Part shown: positions 16,889 through 25,747 of the stretch, one piece after another
Layout: every line of letters starts with the position of its first letter
How positions within the stretch are numbered: the first letter of the stretch is position 1
NCBI RefSeq assembly: GCF_022662375.1
Contig: NZ_JAKNQL010000005.1
Span: 186,001-250,000 of the forward strand
Direction of reading: 5' to 3'
DNA length: 64,000 nucleotides
Source of the DNA: Pseudomonas sp. CROZ-RG-20F-R04-15
GTDB lineage: Bacteria > Pseudomonadota > Gammaproteobacteria > Pseudomonadales > Pseudomonadaceae
Program-made: the position numbers and the translations under genes
Notes under the pieces: generated by a model
Databases searched by the model: none
Told to the model about the DNA's origin: nothing
Seen by the model: the letters and a program-made list of their open reading frames with translations, nothing else

Positions 16889-17704
16889 ATGAGCGAACGA
16901 ATTCTGTCATTGGCCAGCCTCACCGTGCTGGAGTTGTCACCGCCACAAATGGTCGAGGTCGCTGCGCGCGCCGGTTACAGCCATGTCGGCCTGCGCCTGG
17001 AGCCGGCGACGCCTGAGGAATATCACTTCCCGTTGGTGGCCGAAGGTGATTTGCGGCGTCAGACGTTGCAGCGCCTGCGCGATACCGGCATTCGCGTGCT
17101 CGACGTGGAAATCCTGCGATTGAAACCGCAAACCGTCGTCACCGATTTCGAGAAACTTCTTACGGTCGGTGCGGAATTTGGCGCTACTGAATTGCTGGTC
17201 GCCGGTAACGATCCTGACGAGCAACGCCTCACCGATAACTTCGCCGCCCTTTGCGATCTGGCTGCGCCTTACGGGTTGCACCCGCATCTGGAGTTCATGC
17301 CCTGGACCGATGCGCGCAACCTGGAGCAAGCGTTGCGCATTGTCGGGAACGCGGATCGGGCAAACGCTGCGGTGCTGGTCGATGCGTTCCACTTTGATCG
17401 TTCGGCGTCACGCATGGCGGACCTGGCTGATGTTCCCGCATCGCGTCTGCGCTATGCGCAATTATGTGATGTCGCGGGGCCAAGACCGTCAGACATGGCC
17501 GAGATCTTGCGTCAGGCGCGCAACGAGCGGCGGTTTCCCGGCGAGGGTGATAGCGATCTGCTCGGGTTGCTGAAAGCACTGCCGACTAATATTCCACTGA
17601 GTCTGGAAATTCCCACGGTGAAACTGCTGGAGCAGGGCGTGAGCGGATTGCAGCGGGCGCGGATGGCGATCGAAAAAACGCGGGAATTGTTGGCGCGGCT
17701 GTAA
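16889..17704 (+). CDS. Sugar phosphate isomerase/epimerase-like TIM barrel (AP-endonuclease-2 fold)
   Basis: 271 residues starting 2 bp after the preceding gene. The metal-ligand pattern of the xylose-isomerase-like barrel is seen: Glu in HLEFMPW, Asp in VDAFHF, Gln in YAQLCD, and Glu in SLEIP near the C-terminus. Such proteins act as isomerases, epimerases or dehydratases on keto-polyols, and the fold is the same as the N-terminal half of the QuiC protein encoded 3.5 kb downstream. Paired with the Gfo dehydrogenase it could process a keto intermediate; this is inference. Confidence 0.82.
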   Translation: MSERILSLASLTVLELSPPQMVEVAARAGYSHVGLRLEPATPEEYHFPLVAEGDLRRQTLQRLRDTGIRVLDVEILRLKPQTVVTDFEKLLTVGAEFGATELLVAGNDPDEQRLTDNFAALCDLAAPYGLHPHLEFMPWTDARNLEQALRIVGNADRANAAVLVDAFHFDRSASRMADLADVPASRLRYAQLCDVAGPRPSDMAEILRQARNERRFPGEGDSDLLGLLKALPTNIPLSLEIPTVKLLEQGVSGLQRARMAIEKTRELLARL

Positions 17705-17715
17705 GTCAGTTTTTT

Positions 17716-17743
17716 GTGGCGAGGGCGCAACCGCCCTCGCCAC
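17716..17743. terminator. Hairpin between isomerase and DMT transporter genes
   Basis: A perfect 12-bp stem (GTGGCGAGGGCG with its complement, 4-nt loop). A T-run precedes it, so it would be a good minus-strand terminator but only an attenuator on the plus strand. The transporter starts 28 bp later. Confidence 0.55.
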
Positions 17744-17771
17744 CGTATTGTTTTTCAATCAGAGATAACCA

Positions 17772-18650
17772 ATGACCGTCAGCACCCCGCTCTCCGGTGT
17801 CAACCAACCCTTCAAGGGAATCTTGCTGATTGTCGTGGCAACTTTCCTGTTCTCCAGTCACGACGCGTTGTCGAAATACCTTTCGGGTTTCTATCCGATC
17901 GTGATGGTGGTCTGGGCGCGCTATCTGGTGCACACGCTGCTGATGGCGGGGATTTTTCTGCCGCAGTCCGGGCTGCGCGTCCTGCGCACCAAGAAGCCTT
18001 TATGGCAGTTGACCCGAGCACTTTGCCTGCTCGGCACCAGTCTGTTTTTCACCACAGCCCTGCTGTATATCCCGCTGGCGGAAGCCACGGCGGTGAACTT
18101 TCTTGCGCCGGTTTTGGTGACGGCGTTGTCGGTACCGTTGCTCAAAGAACGGGTGACACGCGGTCAATGGATCGCGGTGATCTGCGGCTTTATCGGCGTC
18201 TTGATCATCGTCCACCCGGGCGGTGAACTGTTCACCCCGGCGGTGTTGCTGCCGTTCTGCTCGGCGCTGTTTTTCTGCTTCTATCAACTGCTGACCCGCA
18301 AGCTCGCCGAGGTCGACAGCCCGACCACCAGCAACTTTTTCGCCGGGCTGTGCAATACGCTGGTGATGAGTGCACTGGTGCCGTTCTTCTGGCAGGTGCC
18401 GACGTTGACGCATGCCGGGCTGATGCTGGCGCTGGGCAGTTGCGGGATGACCGCGCATTTGTTTCTGACCCAGGCATTCCGTCATGCCGCTCCGGCGCTG
18501 CTGGCGCCGTTCGGTTATTGCCAGATCGTGTTTGCCGGGTTGTTGGGCTGGTTGCTGTTCAATCACACGCCGAGTCTGTTGACGGTGATCGGCATCGCAG
18601 TGATCTGTTGCAGCGGACTGGCGGCAGCGTGGCAGCAAAGCCGCCGCTGA
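17772..18650 (+). CDS. EamA/DMT family transporter
   Basis: 292 residues with about ten membrane segments in two EamA repeats (FLFSSHDALSKYLSGFYP in repeat one, ALLAPFGYCQIVFAGLLGWLLF in repeat two). It lies 67 bp after the isomerase and is probably in the same operon, behind a hairpin. Likely imports or exports the small molecule handled by the two preceding enzymes; substrate not readable from sequence. Confidence 0.85.
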   Translation: MTVSTPLSGVNQPFKGILLIVVATFLFSSHDALSKYLSGFYPIVMVVWARYLVHTLLMAGIFLPQSGLRVLRTKKPLWQLTRALCLLGTSLFFTTALLYIPLAEATAVNFLAPVLVTALSVPLLKERVTRGQWIAVICGFIGVLIIVHPGGELFTPAVLLPFCSALFFCFYQLLTRKLAEVDSPTTSNFFAGLCNTLVMSALVPFFWQVPTLTHAGLMLALGSCGMTAHLFLTQAFRHAAPALLAPFGYCQIVFAGLLGWLLFNHTPSLLTVIGIAVICCSGLAAAWQQSRR

Positions 18651-18667
18651 GCTGACAACACAAGAAA

Positions 18668-18760
18668 CTGTGGGAGCGAGCTTGCTCGCGAAAGCGGTGT
18701 GTCAGTCACATTTGTTTCGACTGTCAGTCCGCATTCGCGAGCAAGCTCGCTCCCACAAGG
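18668..18760. repeat. REPIN: two inverted REP sequences
   Basis: Variant arms GAGCTTGCTCGCG and its complement, standard order, between convergent genes. Confidence 0.9.
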
Positions 18761-18779
18761 GGCCAGTCTAGTGGCCAGG

Positions 18780-20117
18780 TTATTCGGTAACGGTCGGAAT
18801 CTTGCGCGGGGCCATGAAGTACATCCACGTCAGCGCAATGAAGTACATCGCCGGAATCAGGGTGAACAACACGGTGTAGTTGTTGTTGGTGACGGTGAGG
18901 ATGTGGCCGACGATCTGGGTCATGAACATCCCGCCAATCGCCGCGCACATGCCGCCGAAACCGAACACCGTACTCATCATGTGTTTGGGCGTGTAGTCCA
19001 TCACCAGGCTCCAGATGTTCGCGGTCCAGGCCTGATGCGCACCGATGGCCAGAGAGATCGCGGCCACTGCAACCCACAGATTGGCAGAGCCAGCGGCCAT
19101 GATCACGCCGATGATGCAGCAGGCAAACAGGAACATCGACAACAGCCGCGCCTTGATCGAGTTCATCCCGCGACCGATCAGGAACGAAGACAAGATGCCG
19201 CCACCGACGCTGCCGAAGTCAGCCGTGACGTAGATGATGATCAGCGGAATGCCCATCTGGGTGACGTTGATGCCCAGGTTGTATTGCTGATTGAGGAACG
19301 GCGGCAGCCAGTACAGGTAGAACCAGAACACCGGCGCGGTCAGCGAGTAGGCGAGGGCGAAGGCCCAGGTGCCGCGCATACGGAGGATTTTCGAGAACGG
19401 CACGCGGGCCTGTTCCGGTTCGACTTCTTGCTGGATGTAGTCCAGTTCGGACTGTTTAACGCTTGGGTGATCTTCCGGGTTGAAATACTTCAAGCCCCAG
19501 AACAACAACCAGATCCCGCCGAGTGCCGACATGCACAGGAACGCCGCTTGCCAGCCCCATACGTGGAGAACCAGCGGCAGCAGCATTGGCGTGAACATCG
19601 CGCCAACGTTGGTGCCGGCGTTGAAGATGCCGGTGGCCACTGCACGTTCGCCGGCCGGGAACCACAGACGTGTGGTTTTCACGCAGGCCGGGTAGTTCGC
19701 CGCTTCAGTCAGACCGAGGATAAACCGGCAGACCATAAAGCCAACGGCCGACGTCGCGAGACCGTGAGCACCGGTGGCCAGGCTCCAGAGCAGCACGGCG
19801 CAGAAGAACACGCGTTTGACGCCGACCCGGTCGATCAAGCGACCCTGCAGGACGAAACCGATCGCGTAGCCGACCTGAAACCAGAAGTTGATGTTGGCGT
19901 AATCCATCGCCGTCCAGCTCATTTCCTTGGCGAGGATCGGCTGCATGACGCCAAGGGCGGCGCGGTCAATGTAGTTCAGGGTAGTGGCGAAAAACACCAG
20001 CGCCAGCATGCCCCAACGGGTCTTGCCGACAGCCATGGCGCCGCGGATCTTGTCGCCGATGCCACCCGTGGCAGTGCTTATGGCCGGGGCCATGCGGGAA
20101 GTCTGTGAAGGAATCAT
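18780..20117 (-). CDS. MFS transporter, anion:cation symporter (ACS) type, likely for a quinate/shikimate-pathway acid
   Basis: 445 residues from ATG 20117 (a GTG at 20126 is an alternative). Twelve membrane segments; the ACS-type segment LNYIDRAALGVMQPILAKEM opens helix one, and GRLIDRVGVKRVF is the MFS A-like loop. Relatives carry hexuronates, galactonate, phthalate and similar carboxylates. It is divergent from quiC with 269 bp between, so uptake of quinate, shikimate or dehydroshikimate is the best guess from context. Confidence 0.85.
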   Translation of the reverse strand: MIPSQTSRMAPAISTATGGIGDKIRGAMAVGKTRWGMLALVFFATTLNYIDRAALGVMQPILAKEMSWTAMDYANINFWFQVGYAIGFVLQGRLIDRVGVKRVFFCAVLLWSLATGAHGLATSAVGFMVCRFILGLTEAANYPACVKTTRLWFPAGERAVATGIFNAGTNVGAMFTPMLLPLVLHVWGWQAAFLCMSALGGIWLLFWGLKYFNPEDHPSVKQSELDYIQQEVEPEQARVPFSKILRMRGTWAFALAYSLTAPVFWFYLYWLPPFLNQQYNLGINVTQMGIPLIIIYVTADFGSVGGGILSSFLIGRGMNSIKARLLSMFLFACCIIGVIMAAGSANLWVAVAAISLAIGAHQAWTANIWSLVMDYTPKHMMSTVFGFGGMCAAIGGMFMTQIVGHILTVTNNNYTVLFTLIPAMYFIALTWMYFMAPRKIPTVTE

Positions 20118-20279
20118 GTGTTCCACCCGTTTTTGGATTTGTTATTTGGTGTGCTTTTTTCTGTGCACGCTGCGACCGGCGGTTCAGAGCCGGACTCAAT
20201 GTGCAGCCGATGTTGGGCAGTGGACGAAAAATCGTCAATTCGCCAAACCGCCATTGTGTTCGATAATCGCACGCAAAAC

Positions 20280-20299
20280 TAACCGGGTAGTACACTTTA
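20280..20299 (+). promoter_or_regulatory. Shared promoter block upstream of quiC
   Basis: TAACC-GGG-TAGTACA-C-TTTA, 87 bp before quiC and 162 bp before the divergent MFS gene. The same block, TAACC-N3-TAGTACA-N-TTTA, recurs on the minus strand upstream of aroQ (24530-24549). It may be a TetR or other activator site, or include the -10 region. Confidence 0.6.
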
Positions 20300-20386
20300 A
20301 ATTGCTGTGCGCAGTGATGCAGCCAATAATTTCCCACACTACAAAAACCATCCCAGCCAAAAGCGGCGCAGTCCGGGAGTTGAATA

Positions 20387-22288
20387 ATGCAGCGTTCCAT
20401 TGCCACCGTTTCCTTGAGCGGCACCCTGCCGGAAAAACTCGAAGCCATTGCCGCCGCCGGGTTCGACGGGGTGGAGATTTTCGAAAACGACCTCCTGTAC
20501 TACGACGGCAGTCCGCGGGAAATTAAACAGATGTGCGCCGACCTCGGCATCGCCATCACGCTGTTCCAGCCGTTCCGCGATTTCGAAGGCTGCCGCCGCG
20601 ATCGCCTGGCGCGCAATCTTGAGCGCGCCGAACGCAAGTTCGACCTGATGCAGGAACTCGGCACCGATCTGGTACTGGTATGCAGCAACGCTTCGGCCGA
20701 CAGCGTCGGTGATCAACAGATTCTGGTCGATGACTTGCGCCTGCTGGCCGAACGCGCCGGCGCACGCGGCTTGCGCATTGGCTACGAAGCGCTGGCGTGG
20801 GGTCGTCATGTGAATACTTATCAACAGGTCTGGGACATCGTGCGTCAGGCCGATCACCCGAGCCTCGGCGTATTGCTCGACAGCTTTCATACCTTGTCGC
20901 TGAAGGGCGATCCGCGTGCTATCGCCGATATTCCCGGCGACAAGATCTTCTTCGTGCAAATGGCCGACGCACCGATTCTGCAAATGGATGTGCTGGAGTG
21001 GAGCCGGCATTTCCGCTGCTTCCCGGGGCAGGGCGAATTCGATCTGCCAGGGTTCCTCGCGCCGATTATTCAAAGCGGTTACACCGGGCCGCTGTCGCTG
21101 GAAATTTTCAACGATGGCTTCCGCGCCGCGCCACCACGAGCCAATGCTGCCGACGGTTTGCGTTCGCTGCTGTATCTGGAAGAGAAAACCCGCCAGCGTC
21201 TTGAGCAGGAAGCCCAACCTGTGGCCAATCGCGAAATTCTTTTCGAAACGCCGAAGGCCAGCGAATACAACGGCATCGAGTTTCTTGAGTTTGCCGTTGA
21301 TGAAAGCCTCGGCGCCAAGCTGTCGAACTGGCTGGAGCGCTTGGGGTTCGTCAAGGCCGGGCAGCACCGCTCCAAGAGCGTGAGCCTGTTGCGTCAGGGC
21401 GATATCAACCTGATTCTCAACTCCGAGCCGTATTCGTTTGCTCACAGCTTTTTCGAGGCTCATGGCCCGTCACTGTGCGCCACCGCCGTGCGGGTCAAGG
21501 ACAGCGCCAGTGCCTTGGCGCGCGCCGTCGCTTACAAAGGTCAGCCCTATCGCGGACTGGTCGGCCCTAACGAATTGGAACTGGCGGCAGTGCGTGCTCC
21601 GGATGGCAGCTTGATCTATCTGGTGGATGAACAAGCCGATGTCTACGGCACTGATTTCAATCTGCTGGCAGACGCGCCGGCCCGTGGCGGTCTCAAGCGA
21701 ATCGATCACATGGCCATGGCGCTGCCGGCCGACAGCCTCGACAGTTGGGTGTTGTTCTATAAGAGCCTGCTGGATTTCGAGGCGGACGACGAAGTGGTGC
21801 TGCCCGATCCGTATGGTCTGGTGAAGAGCCGTGCCTTGCGTAGCCGCGACAGCTCGATCCGCTTGCCGCTGAATATTTCCGAGAACCGCAACACTGCGAT
21901 CTCCCACGCGCTGTCGAGCTATCGTGGTTCGGGTGTACATCACATCGCCTTCGATTGTGACGACATCTTCGCCGAAGTCAGTCGCGCCAAAGAGGCGGGT
22001 GTGCCGCTGCTGGATATTCCGCTCAACTATTACGACGACCTTGCCGCGCGCTTCGATTTCGACGATGAATTCCTCAGCGAACTGGCGTATTACAACGTCT
22101 TGTACGACCGTGATGCCCAGGGCGGTGAGCTGTTCCACGTCTACACCGAACCGTTCGAAGGGCGTTTCTTCTTCGAGATCATTCAGCGCAAGAACGGCTA
22201 TGCCGGCTACGGCGCGGCGAACGTCGCGGTGCGTCTGGCGGCGATGGCCAAGTCACGCAGTGGCGCCGTGCGCCAAGCGAAGTTGTAG
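20387..22288 (+). CDS. quiC: 3-dehydroshikimate dehydratase, two-domain QuiC type
   Basis: 633 residues. Residues 1-290 are a TIM-barrel dehydratase domain with metal ligands Glu134 (GYEALAWG), Asp165 (LLDSFHT), Gln191 (FVQMADA) and Glu239 (SLEIFND), the set known for QuiC1. Residues 290-633 resemble 4-hydroxyphenylpyruvate dioxygenase: VOC modules with His441, His519 and Glu597 in the iron-ligand positions. The N-terminal domain turns 3-dehydroshikimate into protocatechuate. Automated pipelines often call it hydroxyphenylpyruvate dioxygenase. Role of the C-terminal half is unclear. Confidence 0.92.
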   Translation: MQRSIATVSLSGTLPEKLEAIAAAGFDGVEIFENDLLYYDGSPREIKQMCADLGIAITLFQPFRDFEGCRRDRLARNLERAERKFDLMQELGTDLVLVCSNASADSVGDQQILVDDLRLLAERAGARGLRIGYEALAWGRHVNTYQQVWDIVRQADHPSLGVLLDSFHTLSLKGDPRAIADIPGDKIFFVQMADAPILQMDVLEWSRHFRCFPGQGEFDLPGFLAPIIQSGYTGPLSLEIFNDGFRAAPPRANAADGLRSLLYLEEKTRQRLEQEAQPVANREILFETPKASEYNGIEFLEFAVDESLGAKLSNWLERLGFVKAGQHRSKSVSLLRQGDINLILNSEPYSFAHSFFEAHGPSLCATAVRVKDSASALARAVAYKGQPYRGLVGPNELELAAVRAPDGSLIYLVDEQADVYGTDFNLLADAPARGGLKRIDHMAMALPADSLDSWVLFYKSLLDFEADDEVVLPDPYGLVKSRALRSRDSSIRLPLNISENRNTAISHALSSYRGSGVHHIAFDCDDIFAEVSRAKEAGVPLLDIPLNYYDDLAARFDFDDEFLSELAYYNVLYDRDAQGGELFHVYTEPFEGRFFFEIIQRKNGYAGYGAANVAVRLAAMAKSRSGAVRQAKL

Positions 22289-22389
22289 GAAATTCGTAAA
22301 CGCGGGATTAAACACAGGTCCCGCAGCTTCCTTCACTGTGCTGCGCGGCCCATAATCGCCGCCTGTGCAGTGATGGCCGTGAGCCCGCA

Positions 22390-23067
22390 ATGACGATGAA
22401 TACAGAACTTTCCGCAGCTACTGCCGTATCCGCCGTAGAGCCGCGCAAGAGTCGCAAGAACAACCCGGAAAAGACCCGCGAGAACATCCTGCAGGAGGCG
22501 ATCGTCGAGTTCGTCCAGCAAGGTTTGTCGGGCGCTCGCGTCGATGCGATCGCCGAACGCATACACACCTCCAAACGCATGATCTATTACTACTTCGGCA
22601 GTAAGGAGCAGCTGTACGTCGAGGTGCTGGAGAAGCTTTACGGTGATATTCGCAGCACCGAAAACCGTCTGCATCTGGCCGAGCTGGCGCCGGTGGAGGC
22701 GATTCGGCGTCTGGTCGAATTCACCTTCGATCACCACGACCGCAACGTCGATTTCGTGCGCATCGTCAGCATCGAAAACATCCACAACGCCGAGTTCGTG
22801 AAGCGTTCCGATGCGATCAAGGCGATGAACAACACTATCCTCGATTCACTCGGCGAGATTCTGCGGCGTGGTGCTGAAGAGGGCGTGTTCCGTGCGGGGC
22901 TGGATGCGCTGGATGTGCATTTGCTGATCAGTTCGTTCTGCTTCTATCGCGTATCGAACCGGCACACATTTGGCGAGATCTTCCAGATCGATCTGCCGGA
23001 TGAAAGCATCAAGCAGCGGCATCGCGAGATGATTTGCGAATCCGTTTTGCGCTACCTGCAAGCCTGA
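22390..23067 (+). CDS. TetR/AcrR family regulator of the quinate module
   Basis: 225 residues. A basic N-terminal leader (RKSRKNNPEKTRENILQEA) leads into the HTH, ending in HTSKRMIYYYFGSKEQLYVEVLEKLY, the canonical TetR helix 3-4. The C-terminal ligand domain is of the TetR_C_33 kind (FVRIVSIENIHN). It starts 101 bp after quiC on the same strand. ATG 22396 is a possible alternative start. Control of the MFS/quiC and aroQ promoters is proposed because those promoters share a sequence block. Confidence 0.85.
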   Translation: MTMNTELSAATAVSAVEPRKSRKNNPEKTRENILQEAIVEFVQQGLSGARVDAIAERIHTSKRMIYYYFGSKEQLYVEVLEKLYGDIRSTENRLHLAELAPVEAIRRLVEFTFDHHDRNVDFVRIVSIENIHNAEFVKRSDAIKAMNNTILDSLGEILRRGAEEGVFRAGLDALDVHLLISSFCFYRVSNRHTFGEIFQIDLPDESIKQRHREMICESVLRYLQA

Positions 23068-23076
23068 CGCTGCTTT

Positions 23077-23168
23077 TGTAGGAGTGAGCCTGCTCGCGAT
23101 AGCGGTGTGTCAGTCAGTAAATATGTCGACTGAAGGTACGCCTTCGCGAGCAGGCTCGCTCCCACAGG
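23077..23168. repeat. REPIN: two inverted REP sequences
   Basis: Left arm has drifted (GTAGGAGTGAGCCTGCTCGCG); right arm is standard. Between convergent tetR and dehydrogenase genes. Confidence 0.88.
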
Positions 23169-23171
23169 TTT

Positions 23172-24026
23172 TTAGCCATTCATGCTTTGAAAATGCGCGA
23201 GCATCCGCTGCGCATCCGGCGCCACGCCGCTGAACAACTCAAACGCCTTCACTGCCTGAAACACCGCCATGTTGCCGCCATCCAGGGTCCGGCAACCCAG
23301 CGCGCGGGCGTTGCGCAGCAGTTCGGTTTCCAGCGGGAAATACACAATCTCCGCCACCCACAAATCCTTACGCAGGAGTTCGACCGGCACCGGCATGCCC
23401 GGCAGTTTGGCCATGCCCATCGGCGTGGTGTTGACCAGACCGTCGGCCTGATTCAGCGTGCTCGGCAGATCTCGCCCGGCCACGGCACGACCAAATCCGA
23501 AGTGCTGGTTGAGATTGTTCGCCAGACTCTCGGCGCGCTCACTGTCGACATCAAAAATGCTCAGTTTCTGTACGCCTTCGCTCAACAACGCGTGGGCCAC
23601 TGCCGCGCCTGCGCCACCGGCGCCCATCTGGACCACACGCTCACGGGCAGCGTCCTTCAGACCGCGGCGAAAACCCTCAGCGAAACCGAGGCAATCGGTG
23701 TTGTGGCCGACACGCTTGCCGTCTTTCAGCACCACCGTGTTCACCGCGCCGATGCCTTTGGCTTCCGGTGACAATTCATCGAGCAGCGGAATGATCGCCT
23801 GCTTGCACGGAAAGGTAATGTTCAGCCCGGTGTAGTTCATCCGCTCGGCCGCCAGCAGCAAGTCTGGCAGGGCGGTGCTGTCCATTTTCAGCTGATCGAG
23901 ATCGATCAATCGATACAGATAGCGCATGCCCTGCGCATCACCTTCGTGCTCATGCAGCGCCGGCGTGCGCGAGGCCTGAATACCAGCGCCGATCAGCCCG
24001 GCGAGTATTACGTTAGAGCGAGCCAT
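23172..24026 (-). CDS. Shikimate/quinate 5-dehydrogenase, AroE-like of the QsuD/RifI type
   Basis: 284 residues from ATG 24026. The substrate site reads ASRTPALHEHEGDAQG, matching the SRTPAMHEAEG form of Corynebacterium QsuD rather than the SPxxHN of biosynthetic AroE. Catalytic Lys75 is in NITFPCKQ and Asp111 in GHNTD; the nucleotide loop is GAGGAGAAVAHAL. This subclass serves quinate/shikimate catabolism. A GTG at 24035 is an alternative start. Transcribed behind aroQ with starts and stops nearly touching, so the two are one operon. Confidence 0.88.
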   Translation of the reverse strand: MARSNVILAGLIGAGIQASRTPALHEHEGDAQGMRYLYRLIDLDQLKMDSTALPDLLLAAERMNYTGLNITFPCKQAIIPLLDELSPEAKGIGAVNTVVLKDGKRVGHNTDCLGFAEGFRRGLKDAARERVVQMGAGGAGAAVAHALLSEGVQKLSIFDVDSERAESLANNLNQHFGFGRAVAGRDLPSTLNQADGLVNTTPMGMAKLPGMPVPVELLRKDLWVAEIVYFPLETELLRNARALGCRTLDGGNMAVFQAVKAFELFSGVAPDAQRMLAHFQSMNG

Positions 24027-24031
24027 GACAT

Positions 24032-24472
24032 TCACCCCTTCAACCGCTGACTGAAATGTTCCAGTGCCAGGCGATAGCCATGACTGCCAAAACCGGCCAT
24101 GACCGCTGTGGCAATCGCCGAAACAAACGAGTGATGACGAAACGGCTCGCGGGCATGAACGTTCGACAGGTGCACTTCGATCACCGGCAATTCACTGGCC
24201 ACCAGCGCATCGCGAATCGCCACCGAAGTGTGCGTCCACGCTGCCGGGTTGATCACGATCCCGGCGCAACGGCCACGTGCCGAGTGAATCCAGTCGAGCA
24301 GTTCGCCTTCGTGGTTGGTCTGGCGAAACTCCACGGCCAAGCCAAATTCTTCAGCCGCACGACCGCACAACGCAGAAATATCCGCCAGGGTTTCGTGACC
24401 GTAAGTCGCCGGCTCGCGGGTGCCGAGCAGGTTCAGGTTCGGGCCGTTGAGCACCAGAACGATAGGGGGCAT
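24032..24472 (-). CDS. aroQ: Type II 3-dehydroquinate dehydratase
   Basis: 146 residues from ATG 24472, chosen over GTG 24487 because GTGGAG sits upstream. The flexible lid contains Arg19 and Tyr24 ([13 protein letters not shown]), the HS/TS segment is [10 protein letters not shown], and [14 protein letters not shown] carries the second histidine. It interconverts 3-dehydroquinate and 3-dehydroshikimate. The dehydrogenase gene begins 5 bp after its stop. The pairing with a QsuD-type enzyme and QuiC marks a catabolic copy, separate from a biosynthetic aroQ expected elsewhere. Confidence 0.9.
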   Translation of the reverse strand: MPPIVLVLNGPNLNLLGTREPATYGHETLADISALCGRAAEEFGLAVEFRQTNHEGELLDWIHSARGRCAGIVINPAAWTHTSVAIRDALVASELPVIEVHLSNVHAREPFRHHSFVSAIATAVMAGFGSHGYRLALEHFSQRLKG

Positions 24473-24529
24473 GAGGGGTAACTCCACTTATTGTTTTTGG
24501 CTTTGGCCAGAGGTTTCGGCCTGTGGAGA

Positions 24530-24549
24530 TAAAATGTACTAGATGGTTA
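24530..24549 (-). promoter_or_regulatory. Shared promoter block upstream of aroQ
   Basis: On the minus strand TAACC-ATC-TAGTACA-T-TTTA, 58 bp before aroQ; 16 of 20 bases equal the block at 20280-20299. TTCAAT lies 17 bp upstream of TAGTAC, so a promoter could be embedded. ATGGT-T-ACCAT (24543-24553) is a small palindrome in the same place. Confidence 0.6.
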
Positions 24550-24624
24550 CCATGGTCAATTGAACAAAAATGGTCTGGCCGATTTATGTTCGGTGATCGC
24601 ACAAACAAATGAGCGCGCACAAAA

Positions 24625-24646
24625 AAGCCGTCAATCACGACGGCTT
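24625..24646 (-). terminator. Terminator of trmA
   Basis: 8-bp stem AAGCCGTC/GACGGCTT with a 6-nt loop, followed on the minus strand by a run of T (24621-24626 as A on plus). It lies about 20 bp after the trmA stop. Confidence 0.88.
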
Positions 24647-24667
24647 TCTCGTATCAGCTTCCCGCAA

Positions 24668-25747
24668 TCAACGCCGGGTCAACAACACACCCGATTCCAT
24701 GTGATGCGTCCACGGGAACTGGTCAAACAACGCGCACTGGGTAATACGGTGCGTGTCGTGCAACTGGGCGATGTTCGCCGCCAGGGTTTCCGGGTTGCAG
24801 GAGATGTACAGGATGTTGTCGAAACGACGGGTCAGTTCGCAGGTGTCCGGGTCCATGCCGGCGCGTGGCGGGTCGACGAAGACGCTGCCGAACTCGTAGC
24901 TCTTCAGGTCGATGCCTTGCAGGCGACGGAACGGGCGCACTTCGTTGAGCGCTTCGGTCAGTTCTTCGGCGGACAAACGCACCAGGGTGACGTTATCCAC
25001 AGCGTTTTCGCTGAGGTTGCTCAACGCGGCGTTGACCGAGGTCTTGCTGATTTCGGTGGCCAGCACTTTGCGCACGCGGGTGGCGAGCGGCAGGGTGAAG
25101 TTGCCGTTGCCGCAATACAGCTCCAGCAGATCGTCAGTGCGATCGCCCAGCGCTTCGTACGCCCAGTTGAGCATCTTCTGGTTCACCGTGCCGTTCGGCT
25201 GGGTGAACGCGCCTTCCGGCTGGCGATAGCTGAACGTGCGACCGCCGACGTCGAGTTTCTCGACCACGTAATCGAGCCCGAGCACTTCGCGTTTGCCTTT
25301 CGAGCGACCGATGATGCTGACGCCGAGATCCGCCGCCAGTTTGGTCGCCGCCGCGTGCCAGTGCTCGTCCAGCGGGCGGTGATAGCACAGGGTGATCATC
25401 GCATCGCCGGACAGTGTGGTCAGGAACTCGACCTGAAACAGCTTGTGGCTCAGCGCCGAACTGGCCTGCCATGCCGCTTTCAACTGCGGCATCAACTGAT
25501 TGATGCGCAGGCTGGCGATCGGGAACTCTTCGATCAGGATCGGCGTGCGTTTGTCGTCTTGAGCGAACATCGCGTAATGCCGATCGCCGCCCTCGCGCCA
25601 CAGGCGAAACTCGGCGCGCAGACGGAAGTTCTGCAGCGGCGAATCGAACACGCTCGGCTCGGGGGCATCGAACGGCGCCAGCAGATCACGCAAACGCGTG
25701 ACCTTGGCTTCAAGTTGCTCGGCGTAAGCCTGGGAATCGAAAGTCAT
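24668..25747 (-). CDS. trmA: tRNA (uracil-54-C5)-methyltransferase
   Basis: 359 residues from ATG 25747. SAM motif [16 protein letters not shown], the VDPPRAG motif, and the catalytic cysteine in [12 protein letters not shown] are all present, and there is no iron-sulfur cluster motif, so it is TrmA rather than RlmC/RlmD. It makes ribothymidine at position 54 of tRNA. Its ATG overlaps the stop of the upstream permease gene (ATGA), an unexpected partner. Confidence 0.92.
   Translation of the reverse strand: MTFDSQAYAEQLEAKVTRLRDLLAPFDAPEPSVFDSPLQNFRLRAEFRLWREGGDRHYAMFAQDDKRTPILIEEFPIASLRINQLMPQLKAAWQASSALSHKLFQVEFLTTLSGDAMITLCYHRPLDEHWHAAATKLAADLGVSIIGRSKGKREVLGLDYVVEKLDVGGRTFSYRQPEGAFTQPNGTVNQKMLNWAYEALGDRTDDLLELYCGNGNFTLPLATRVRKVLATEISKTSVNAALSNLSENAVDNVTLVRLSAEELTEALNEVRPFRRLQGIDLKSYEFGSVFVDPPRAGMDPDTCELTRRFDNILYISCNPETLAANIAQLHDTHRITQCALFDQFPWTHHMESGVLLTRR

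Noticed and set aside
20387..22288. 4-hydroxyphenylpyruvate dioxygenase (hppD)
   Set aside because: The N-terminal half is a dehydratase barrel with the QuiC ligand set, and the neighbours are quinate genes, so tyrosine catabolism does not fit.
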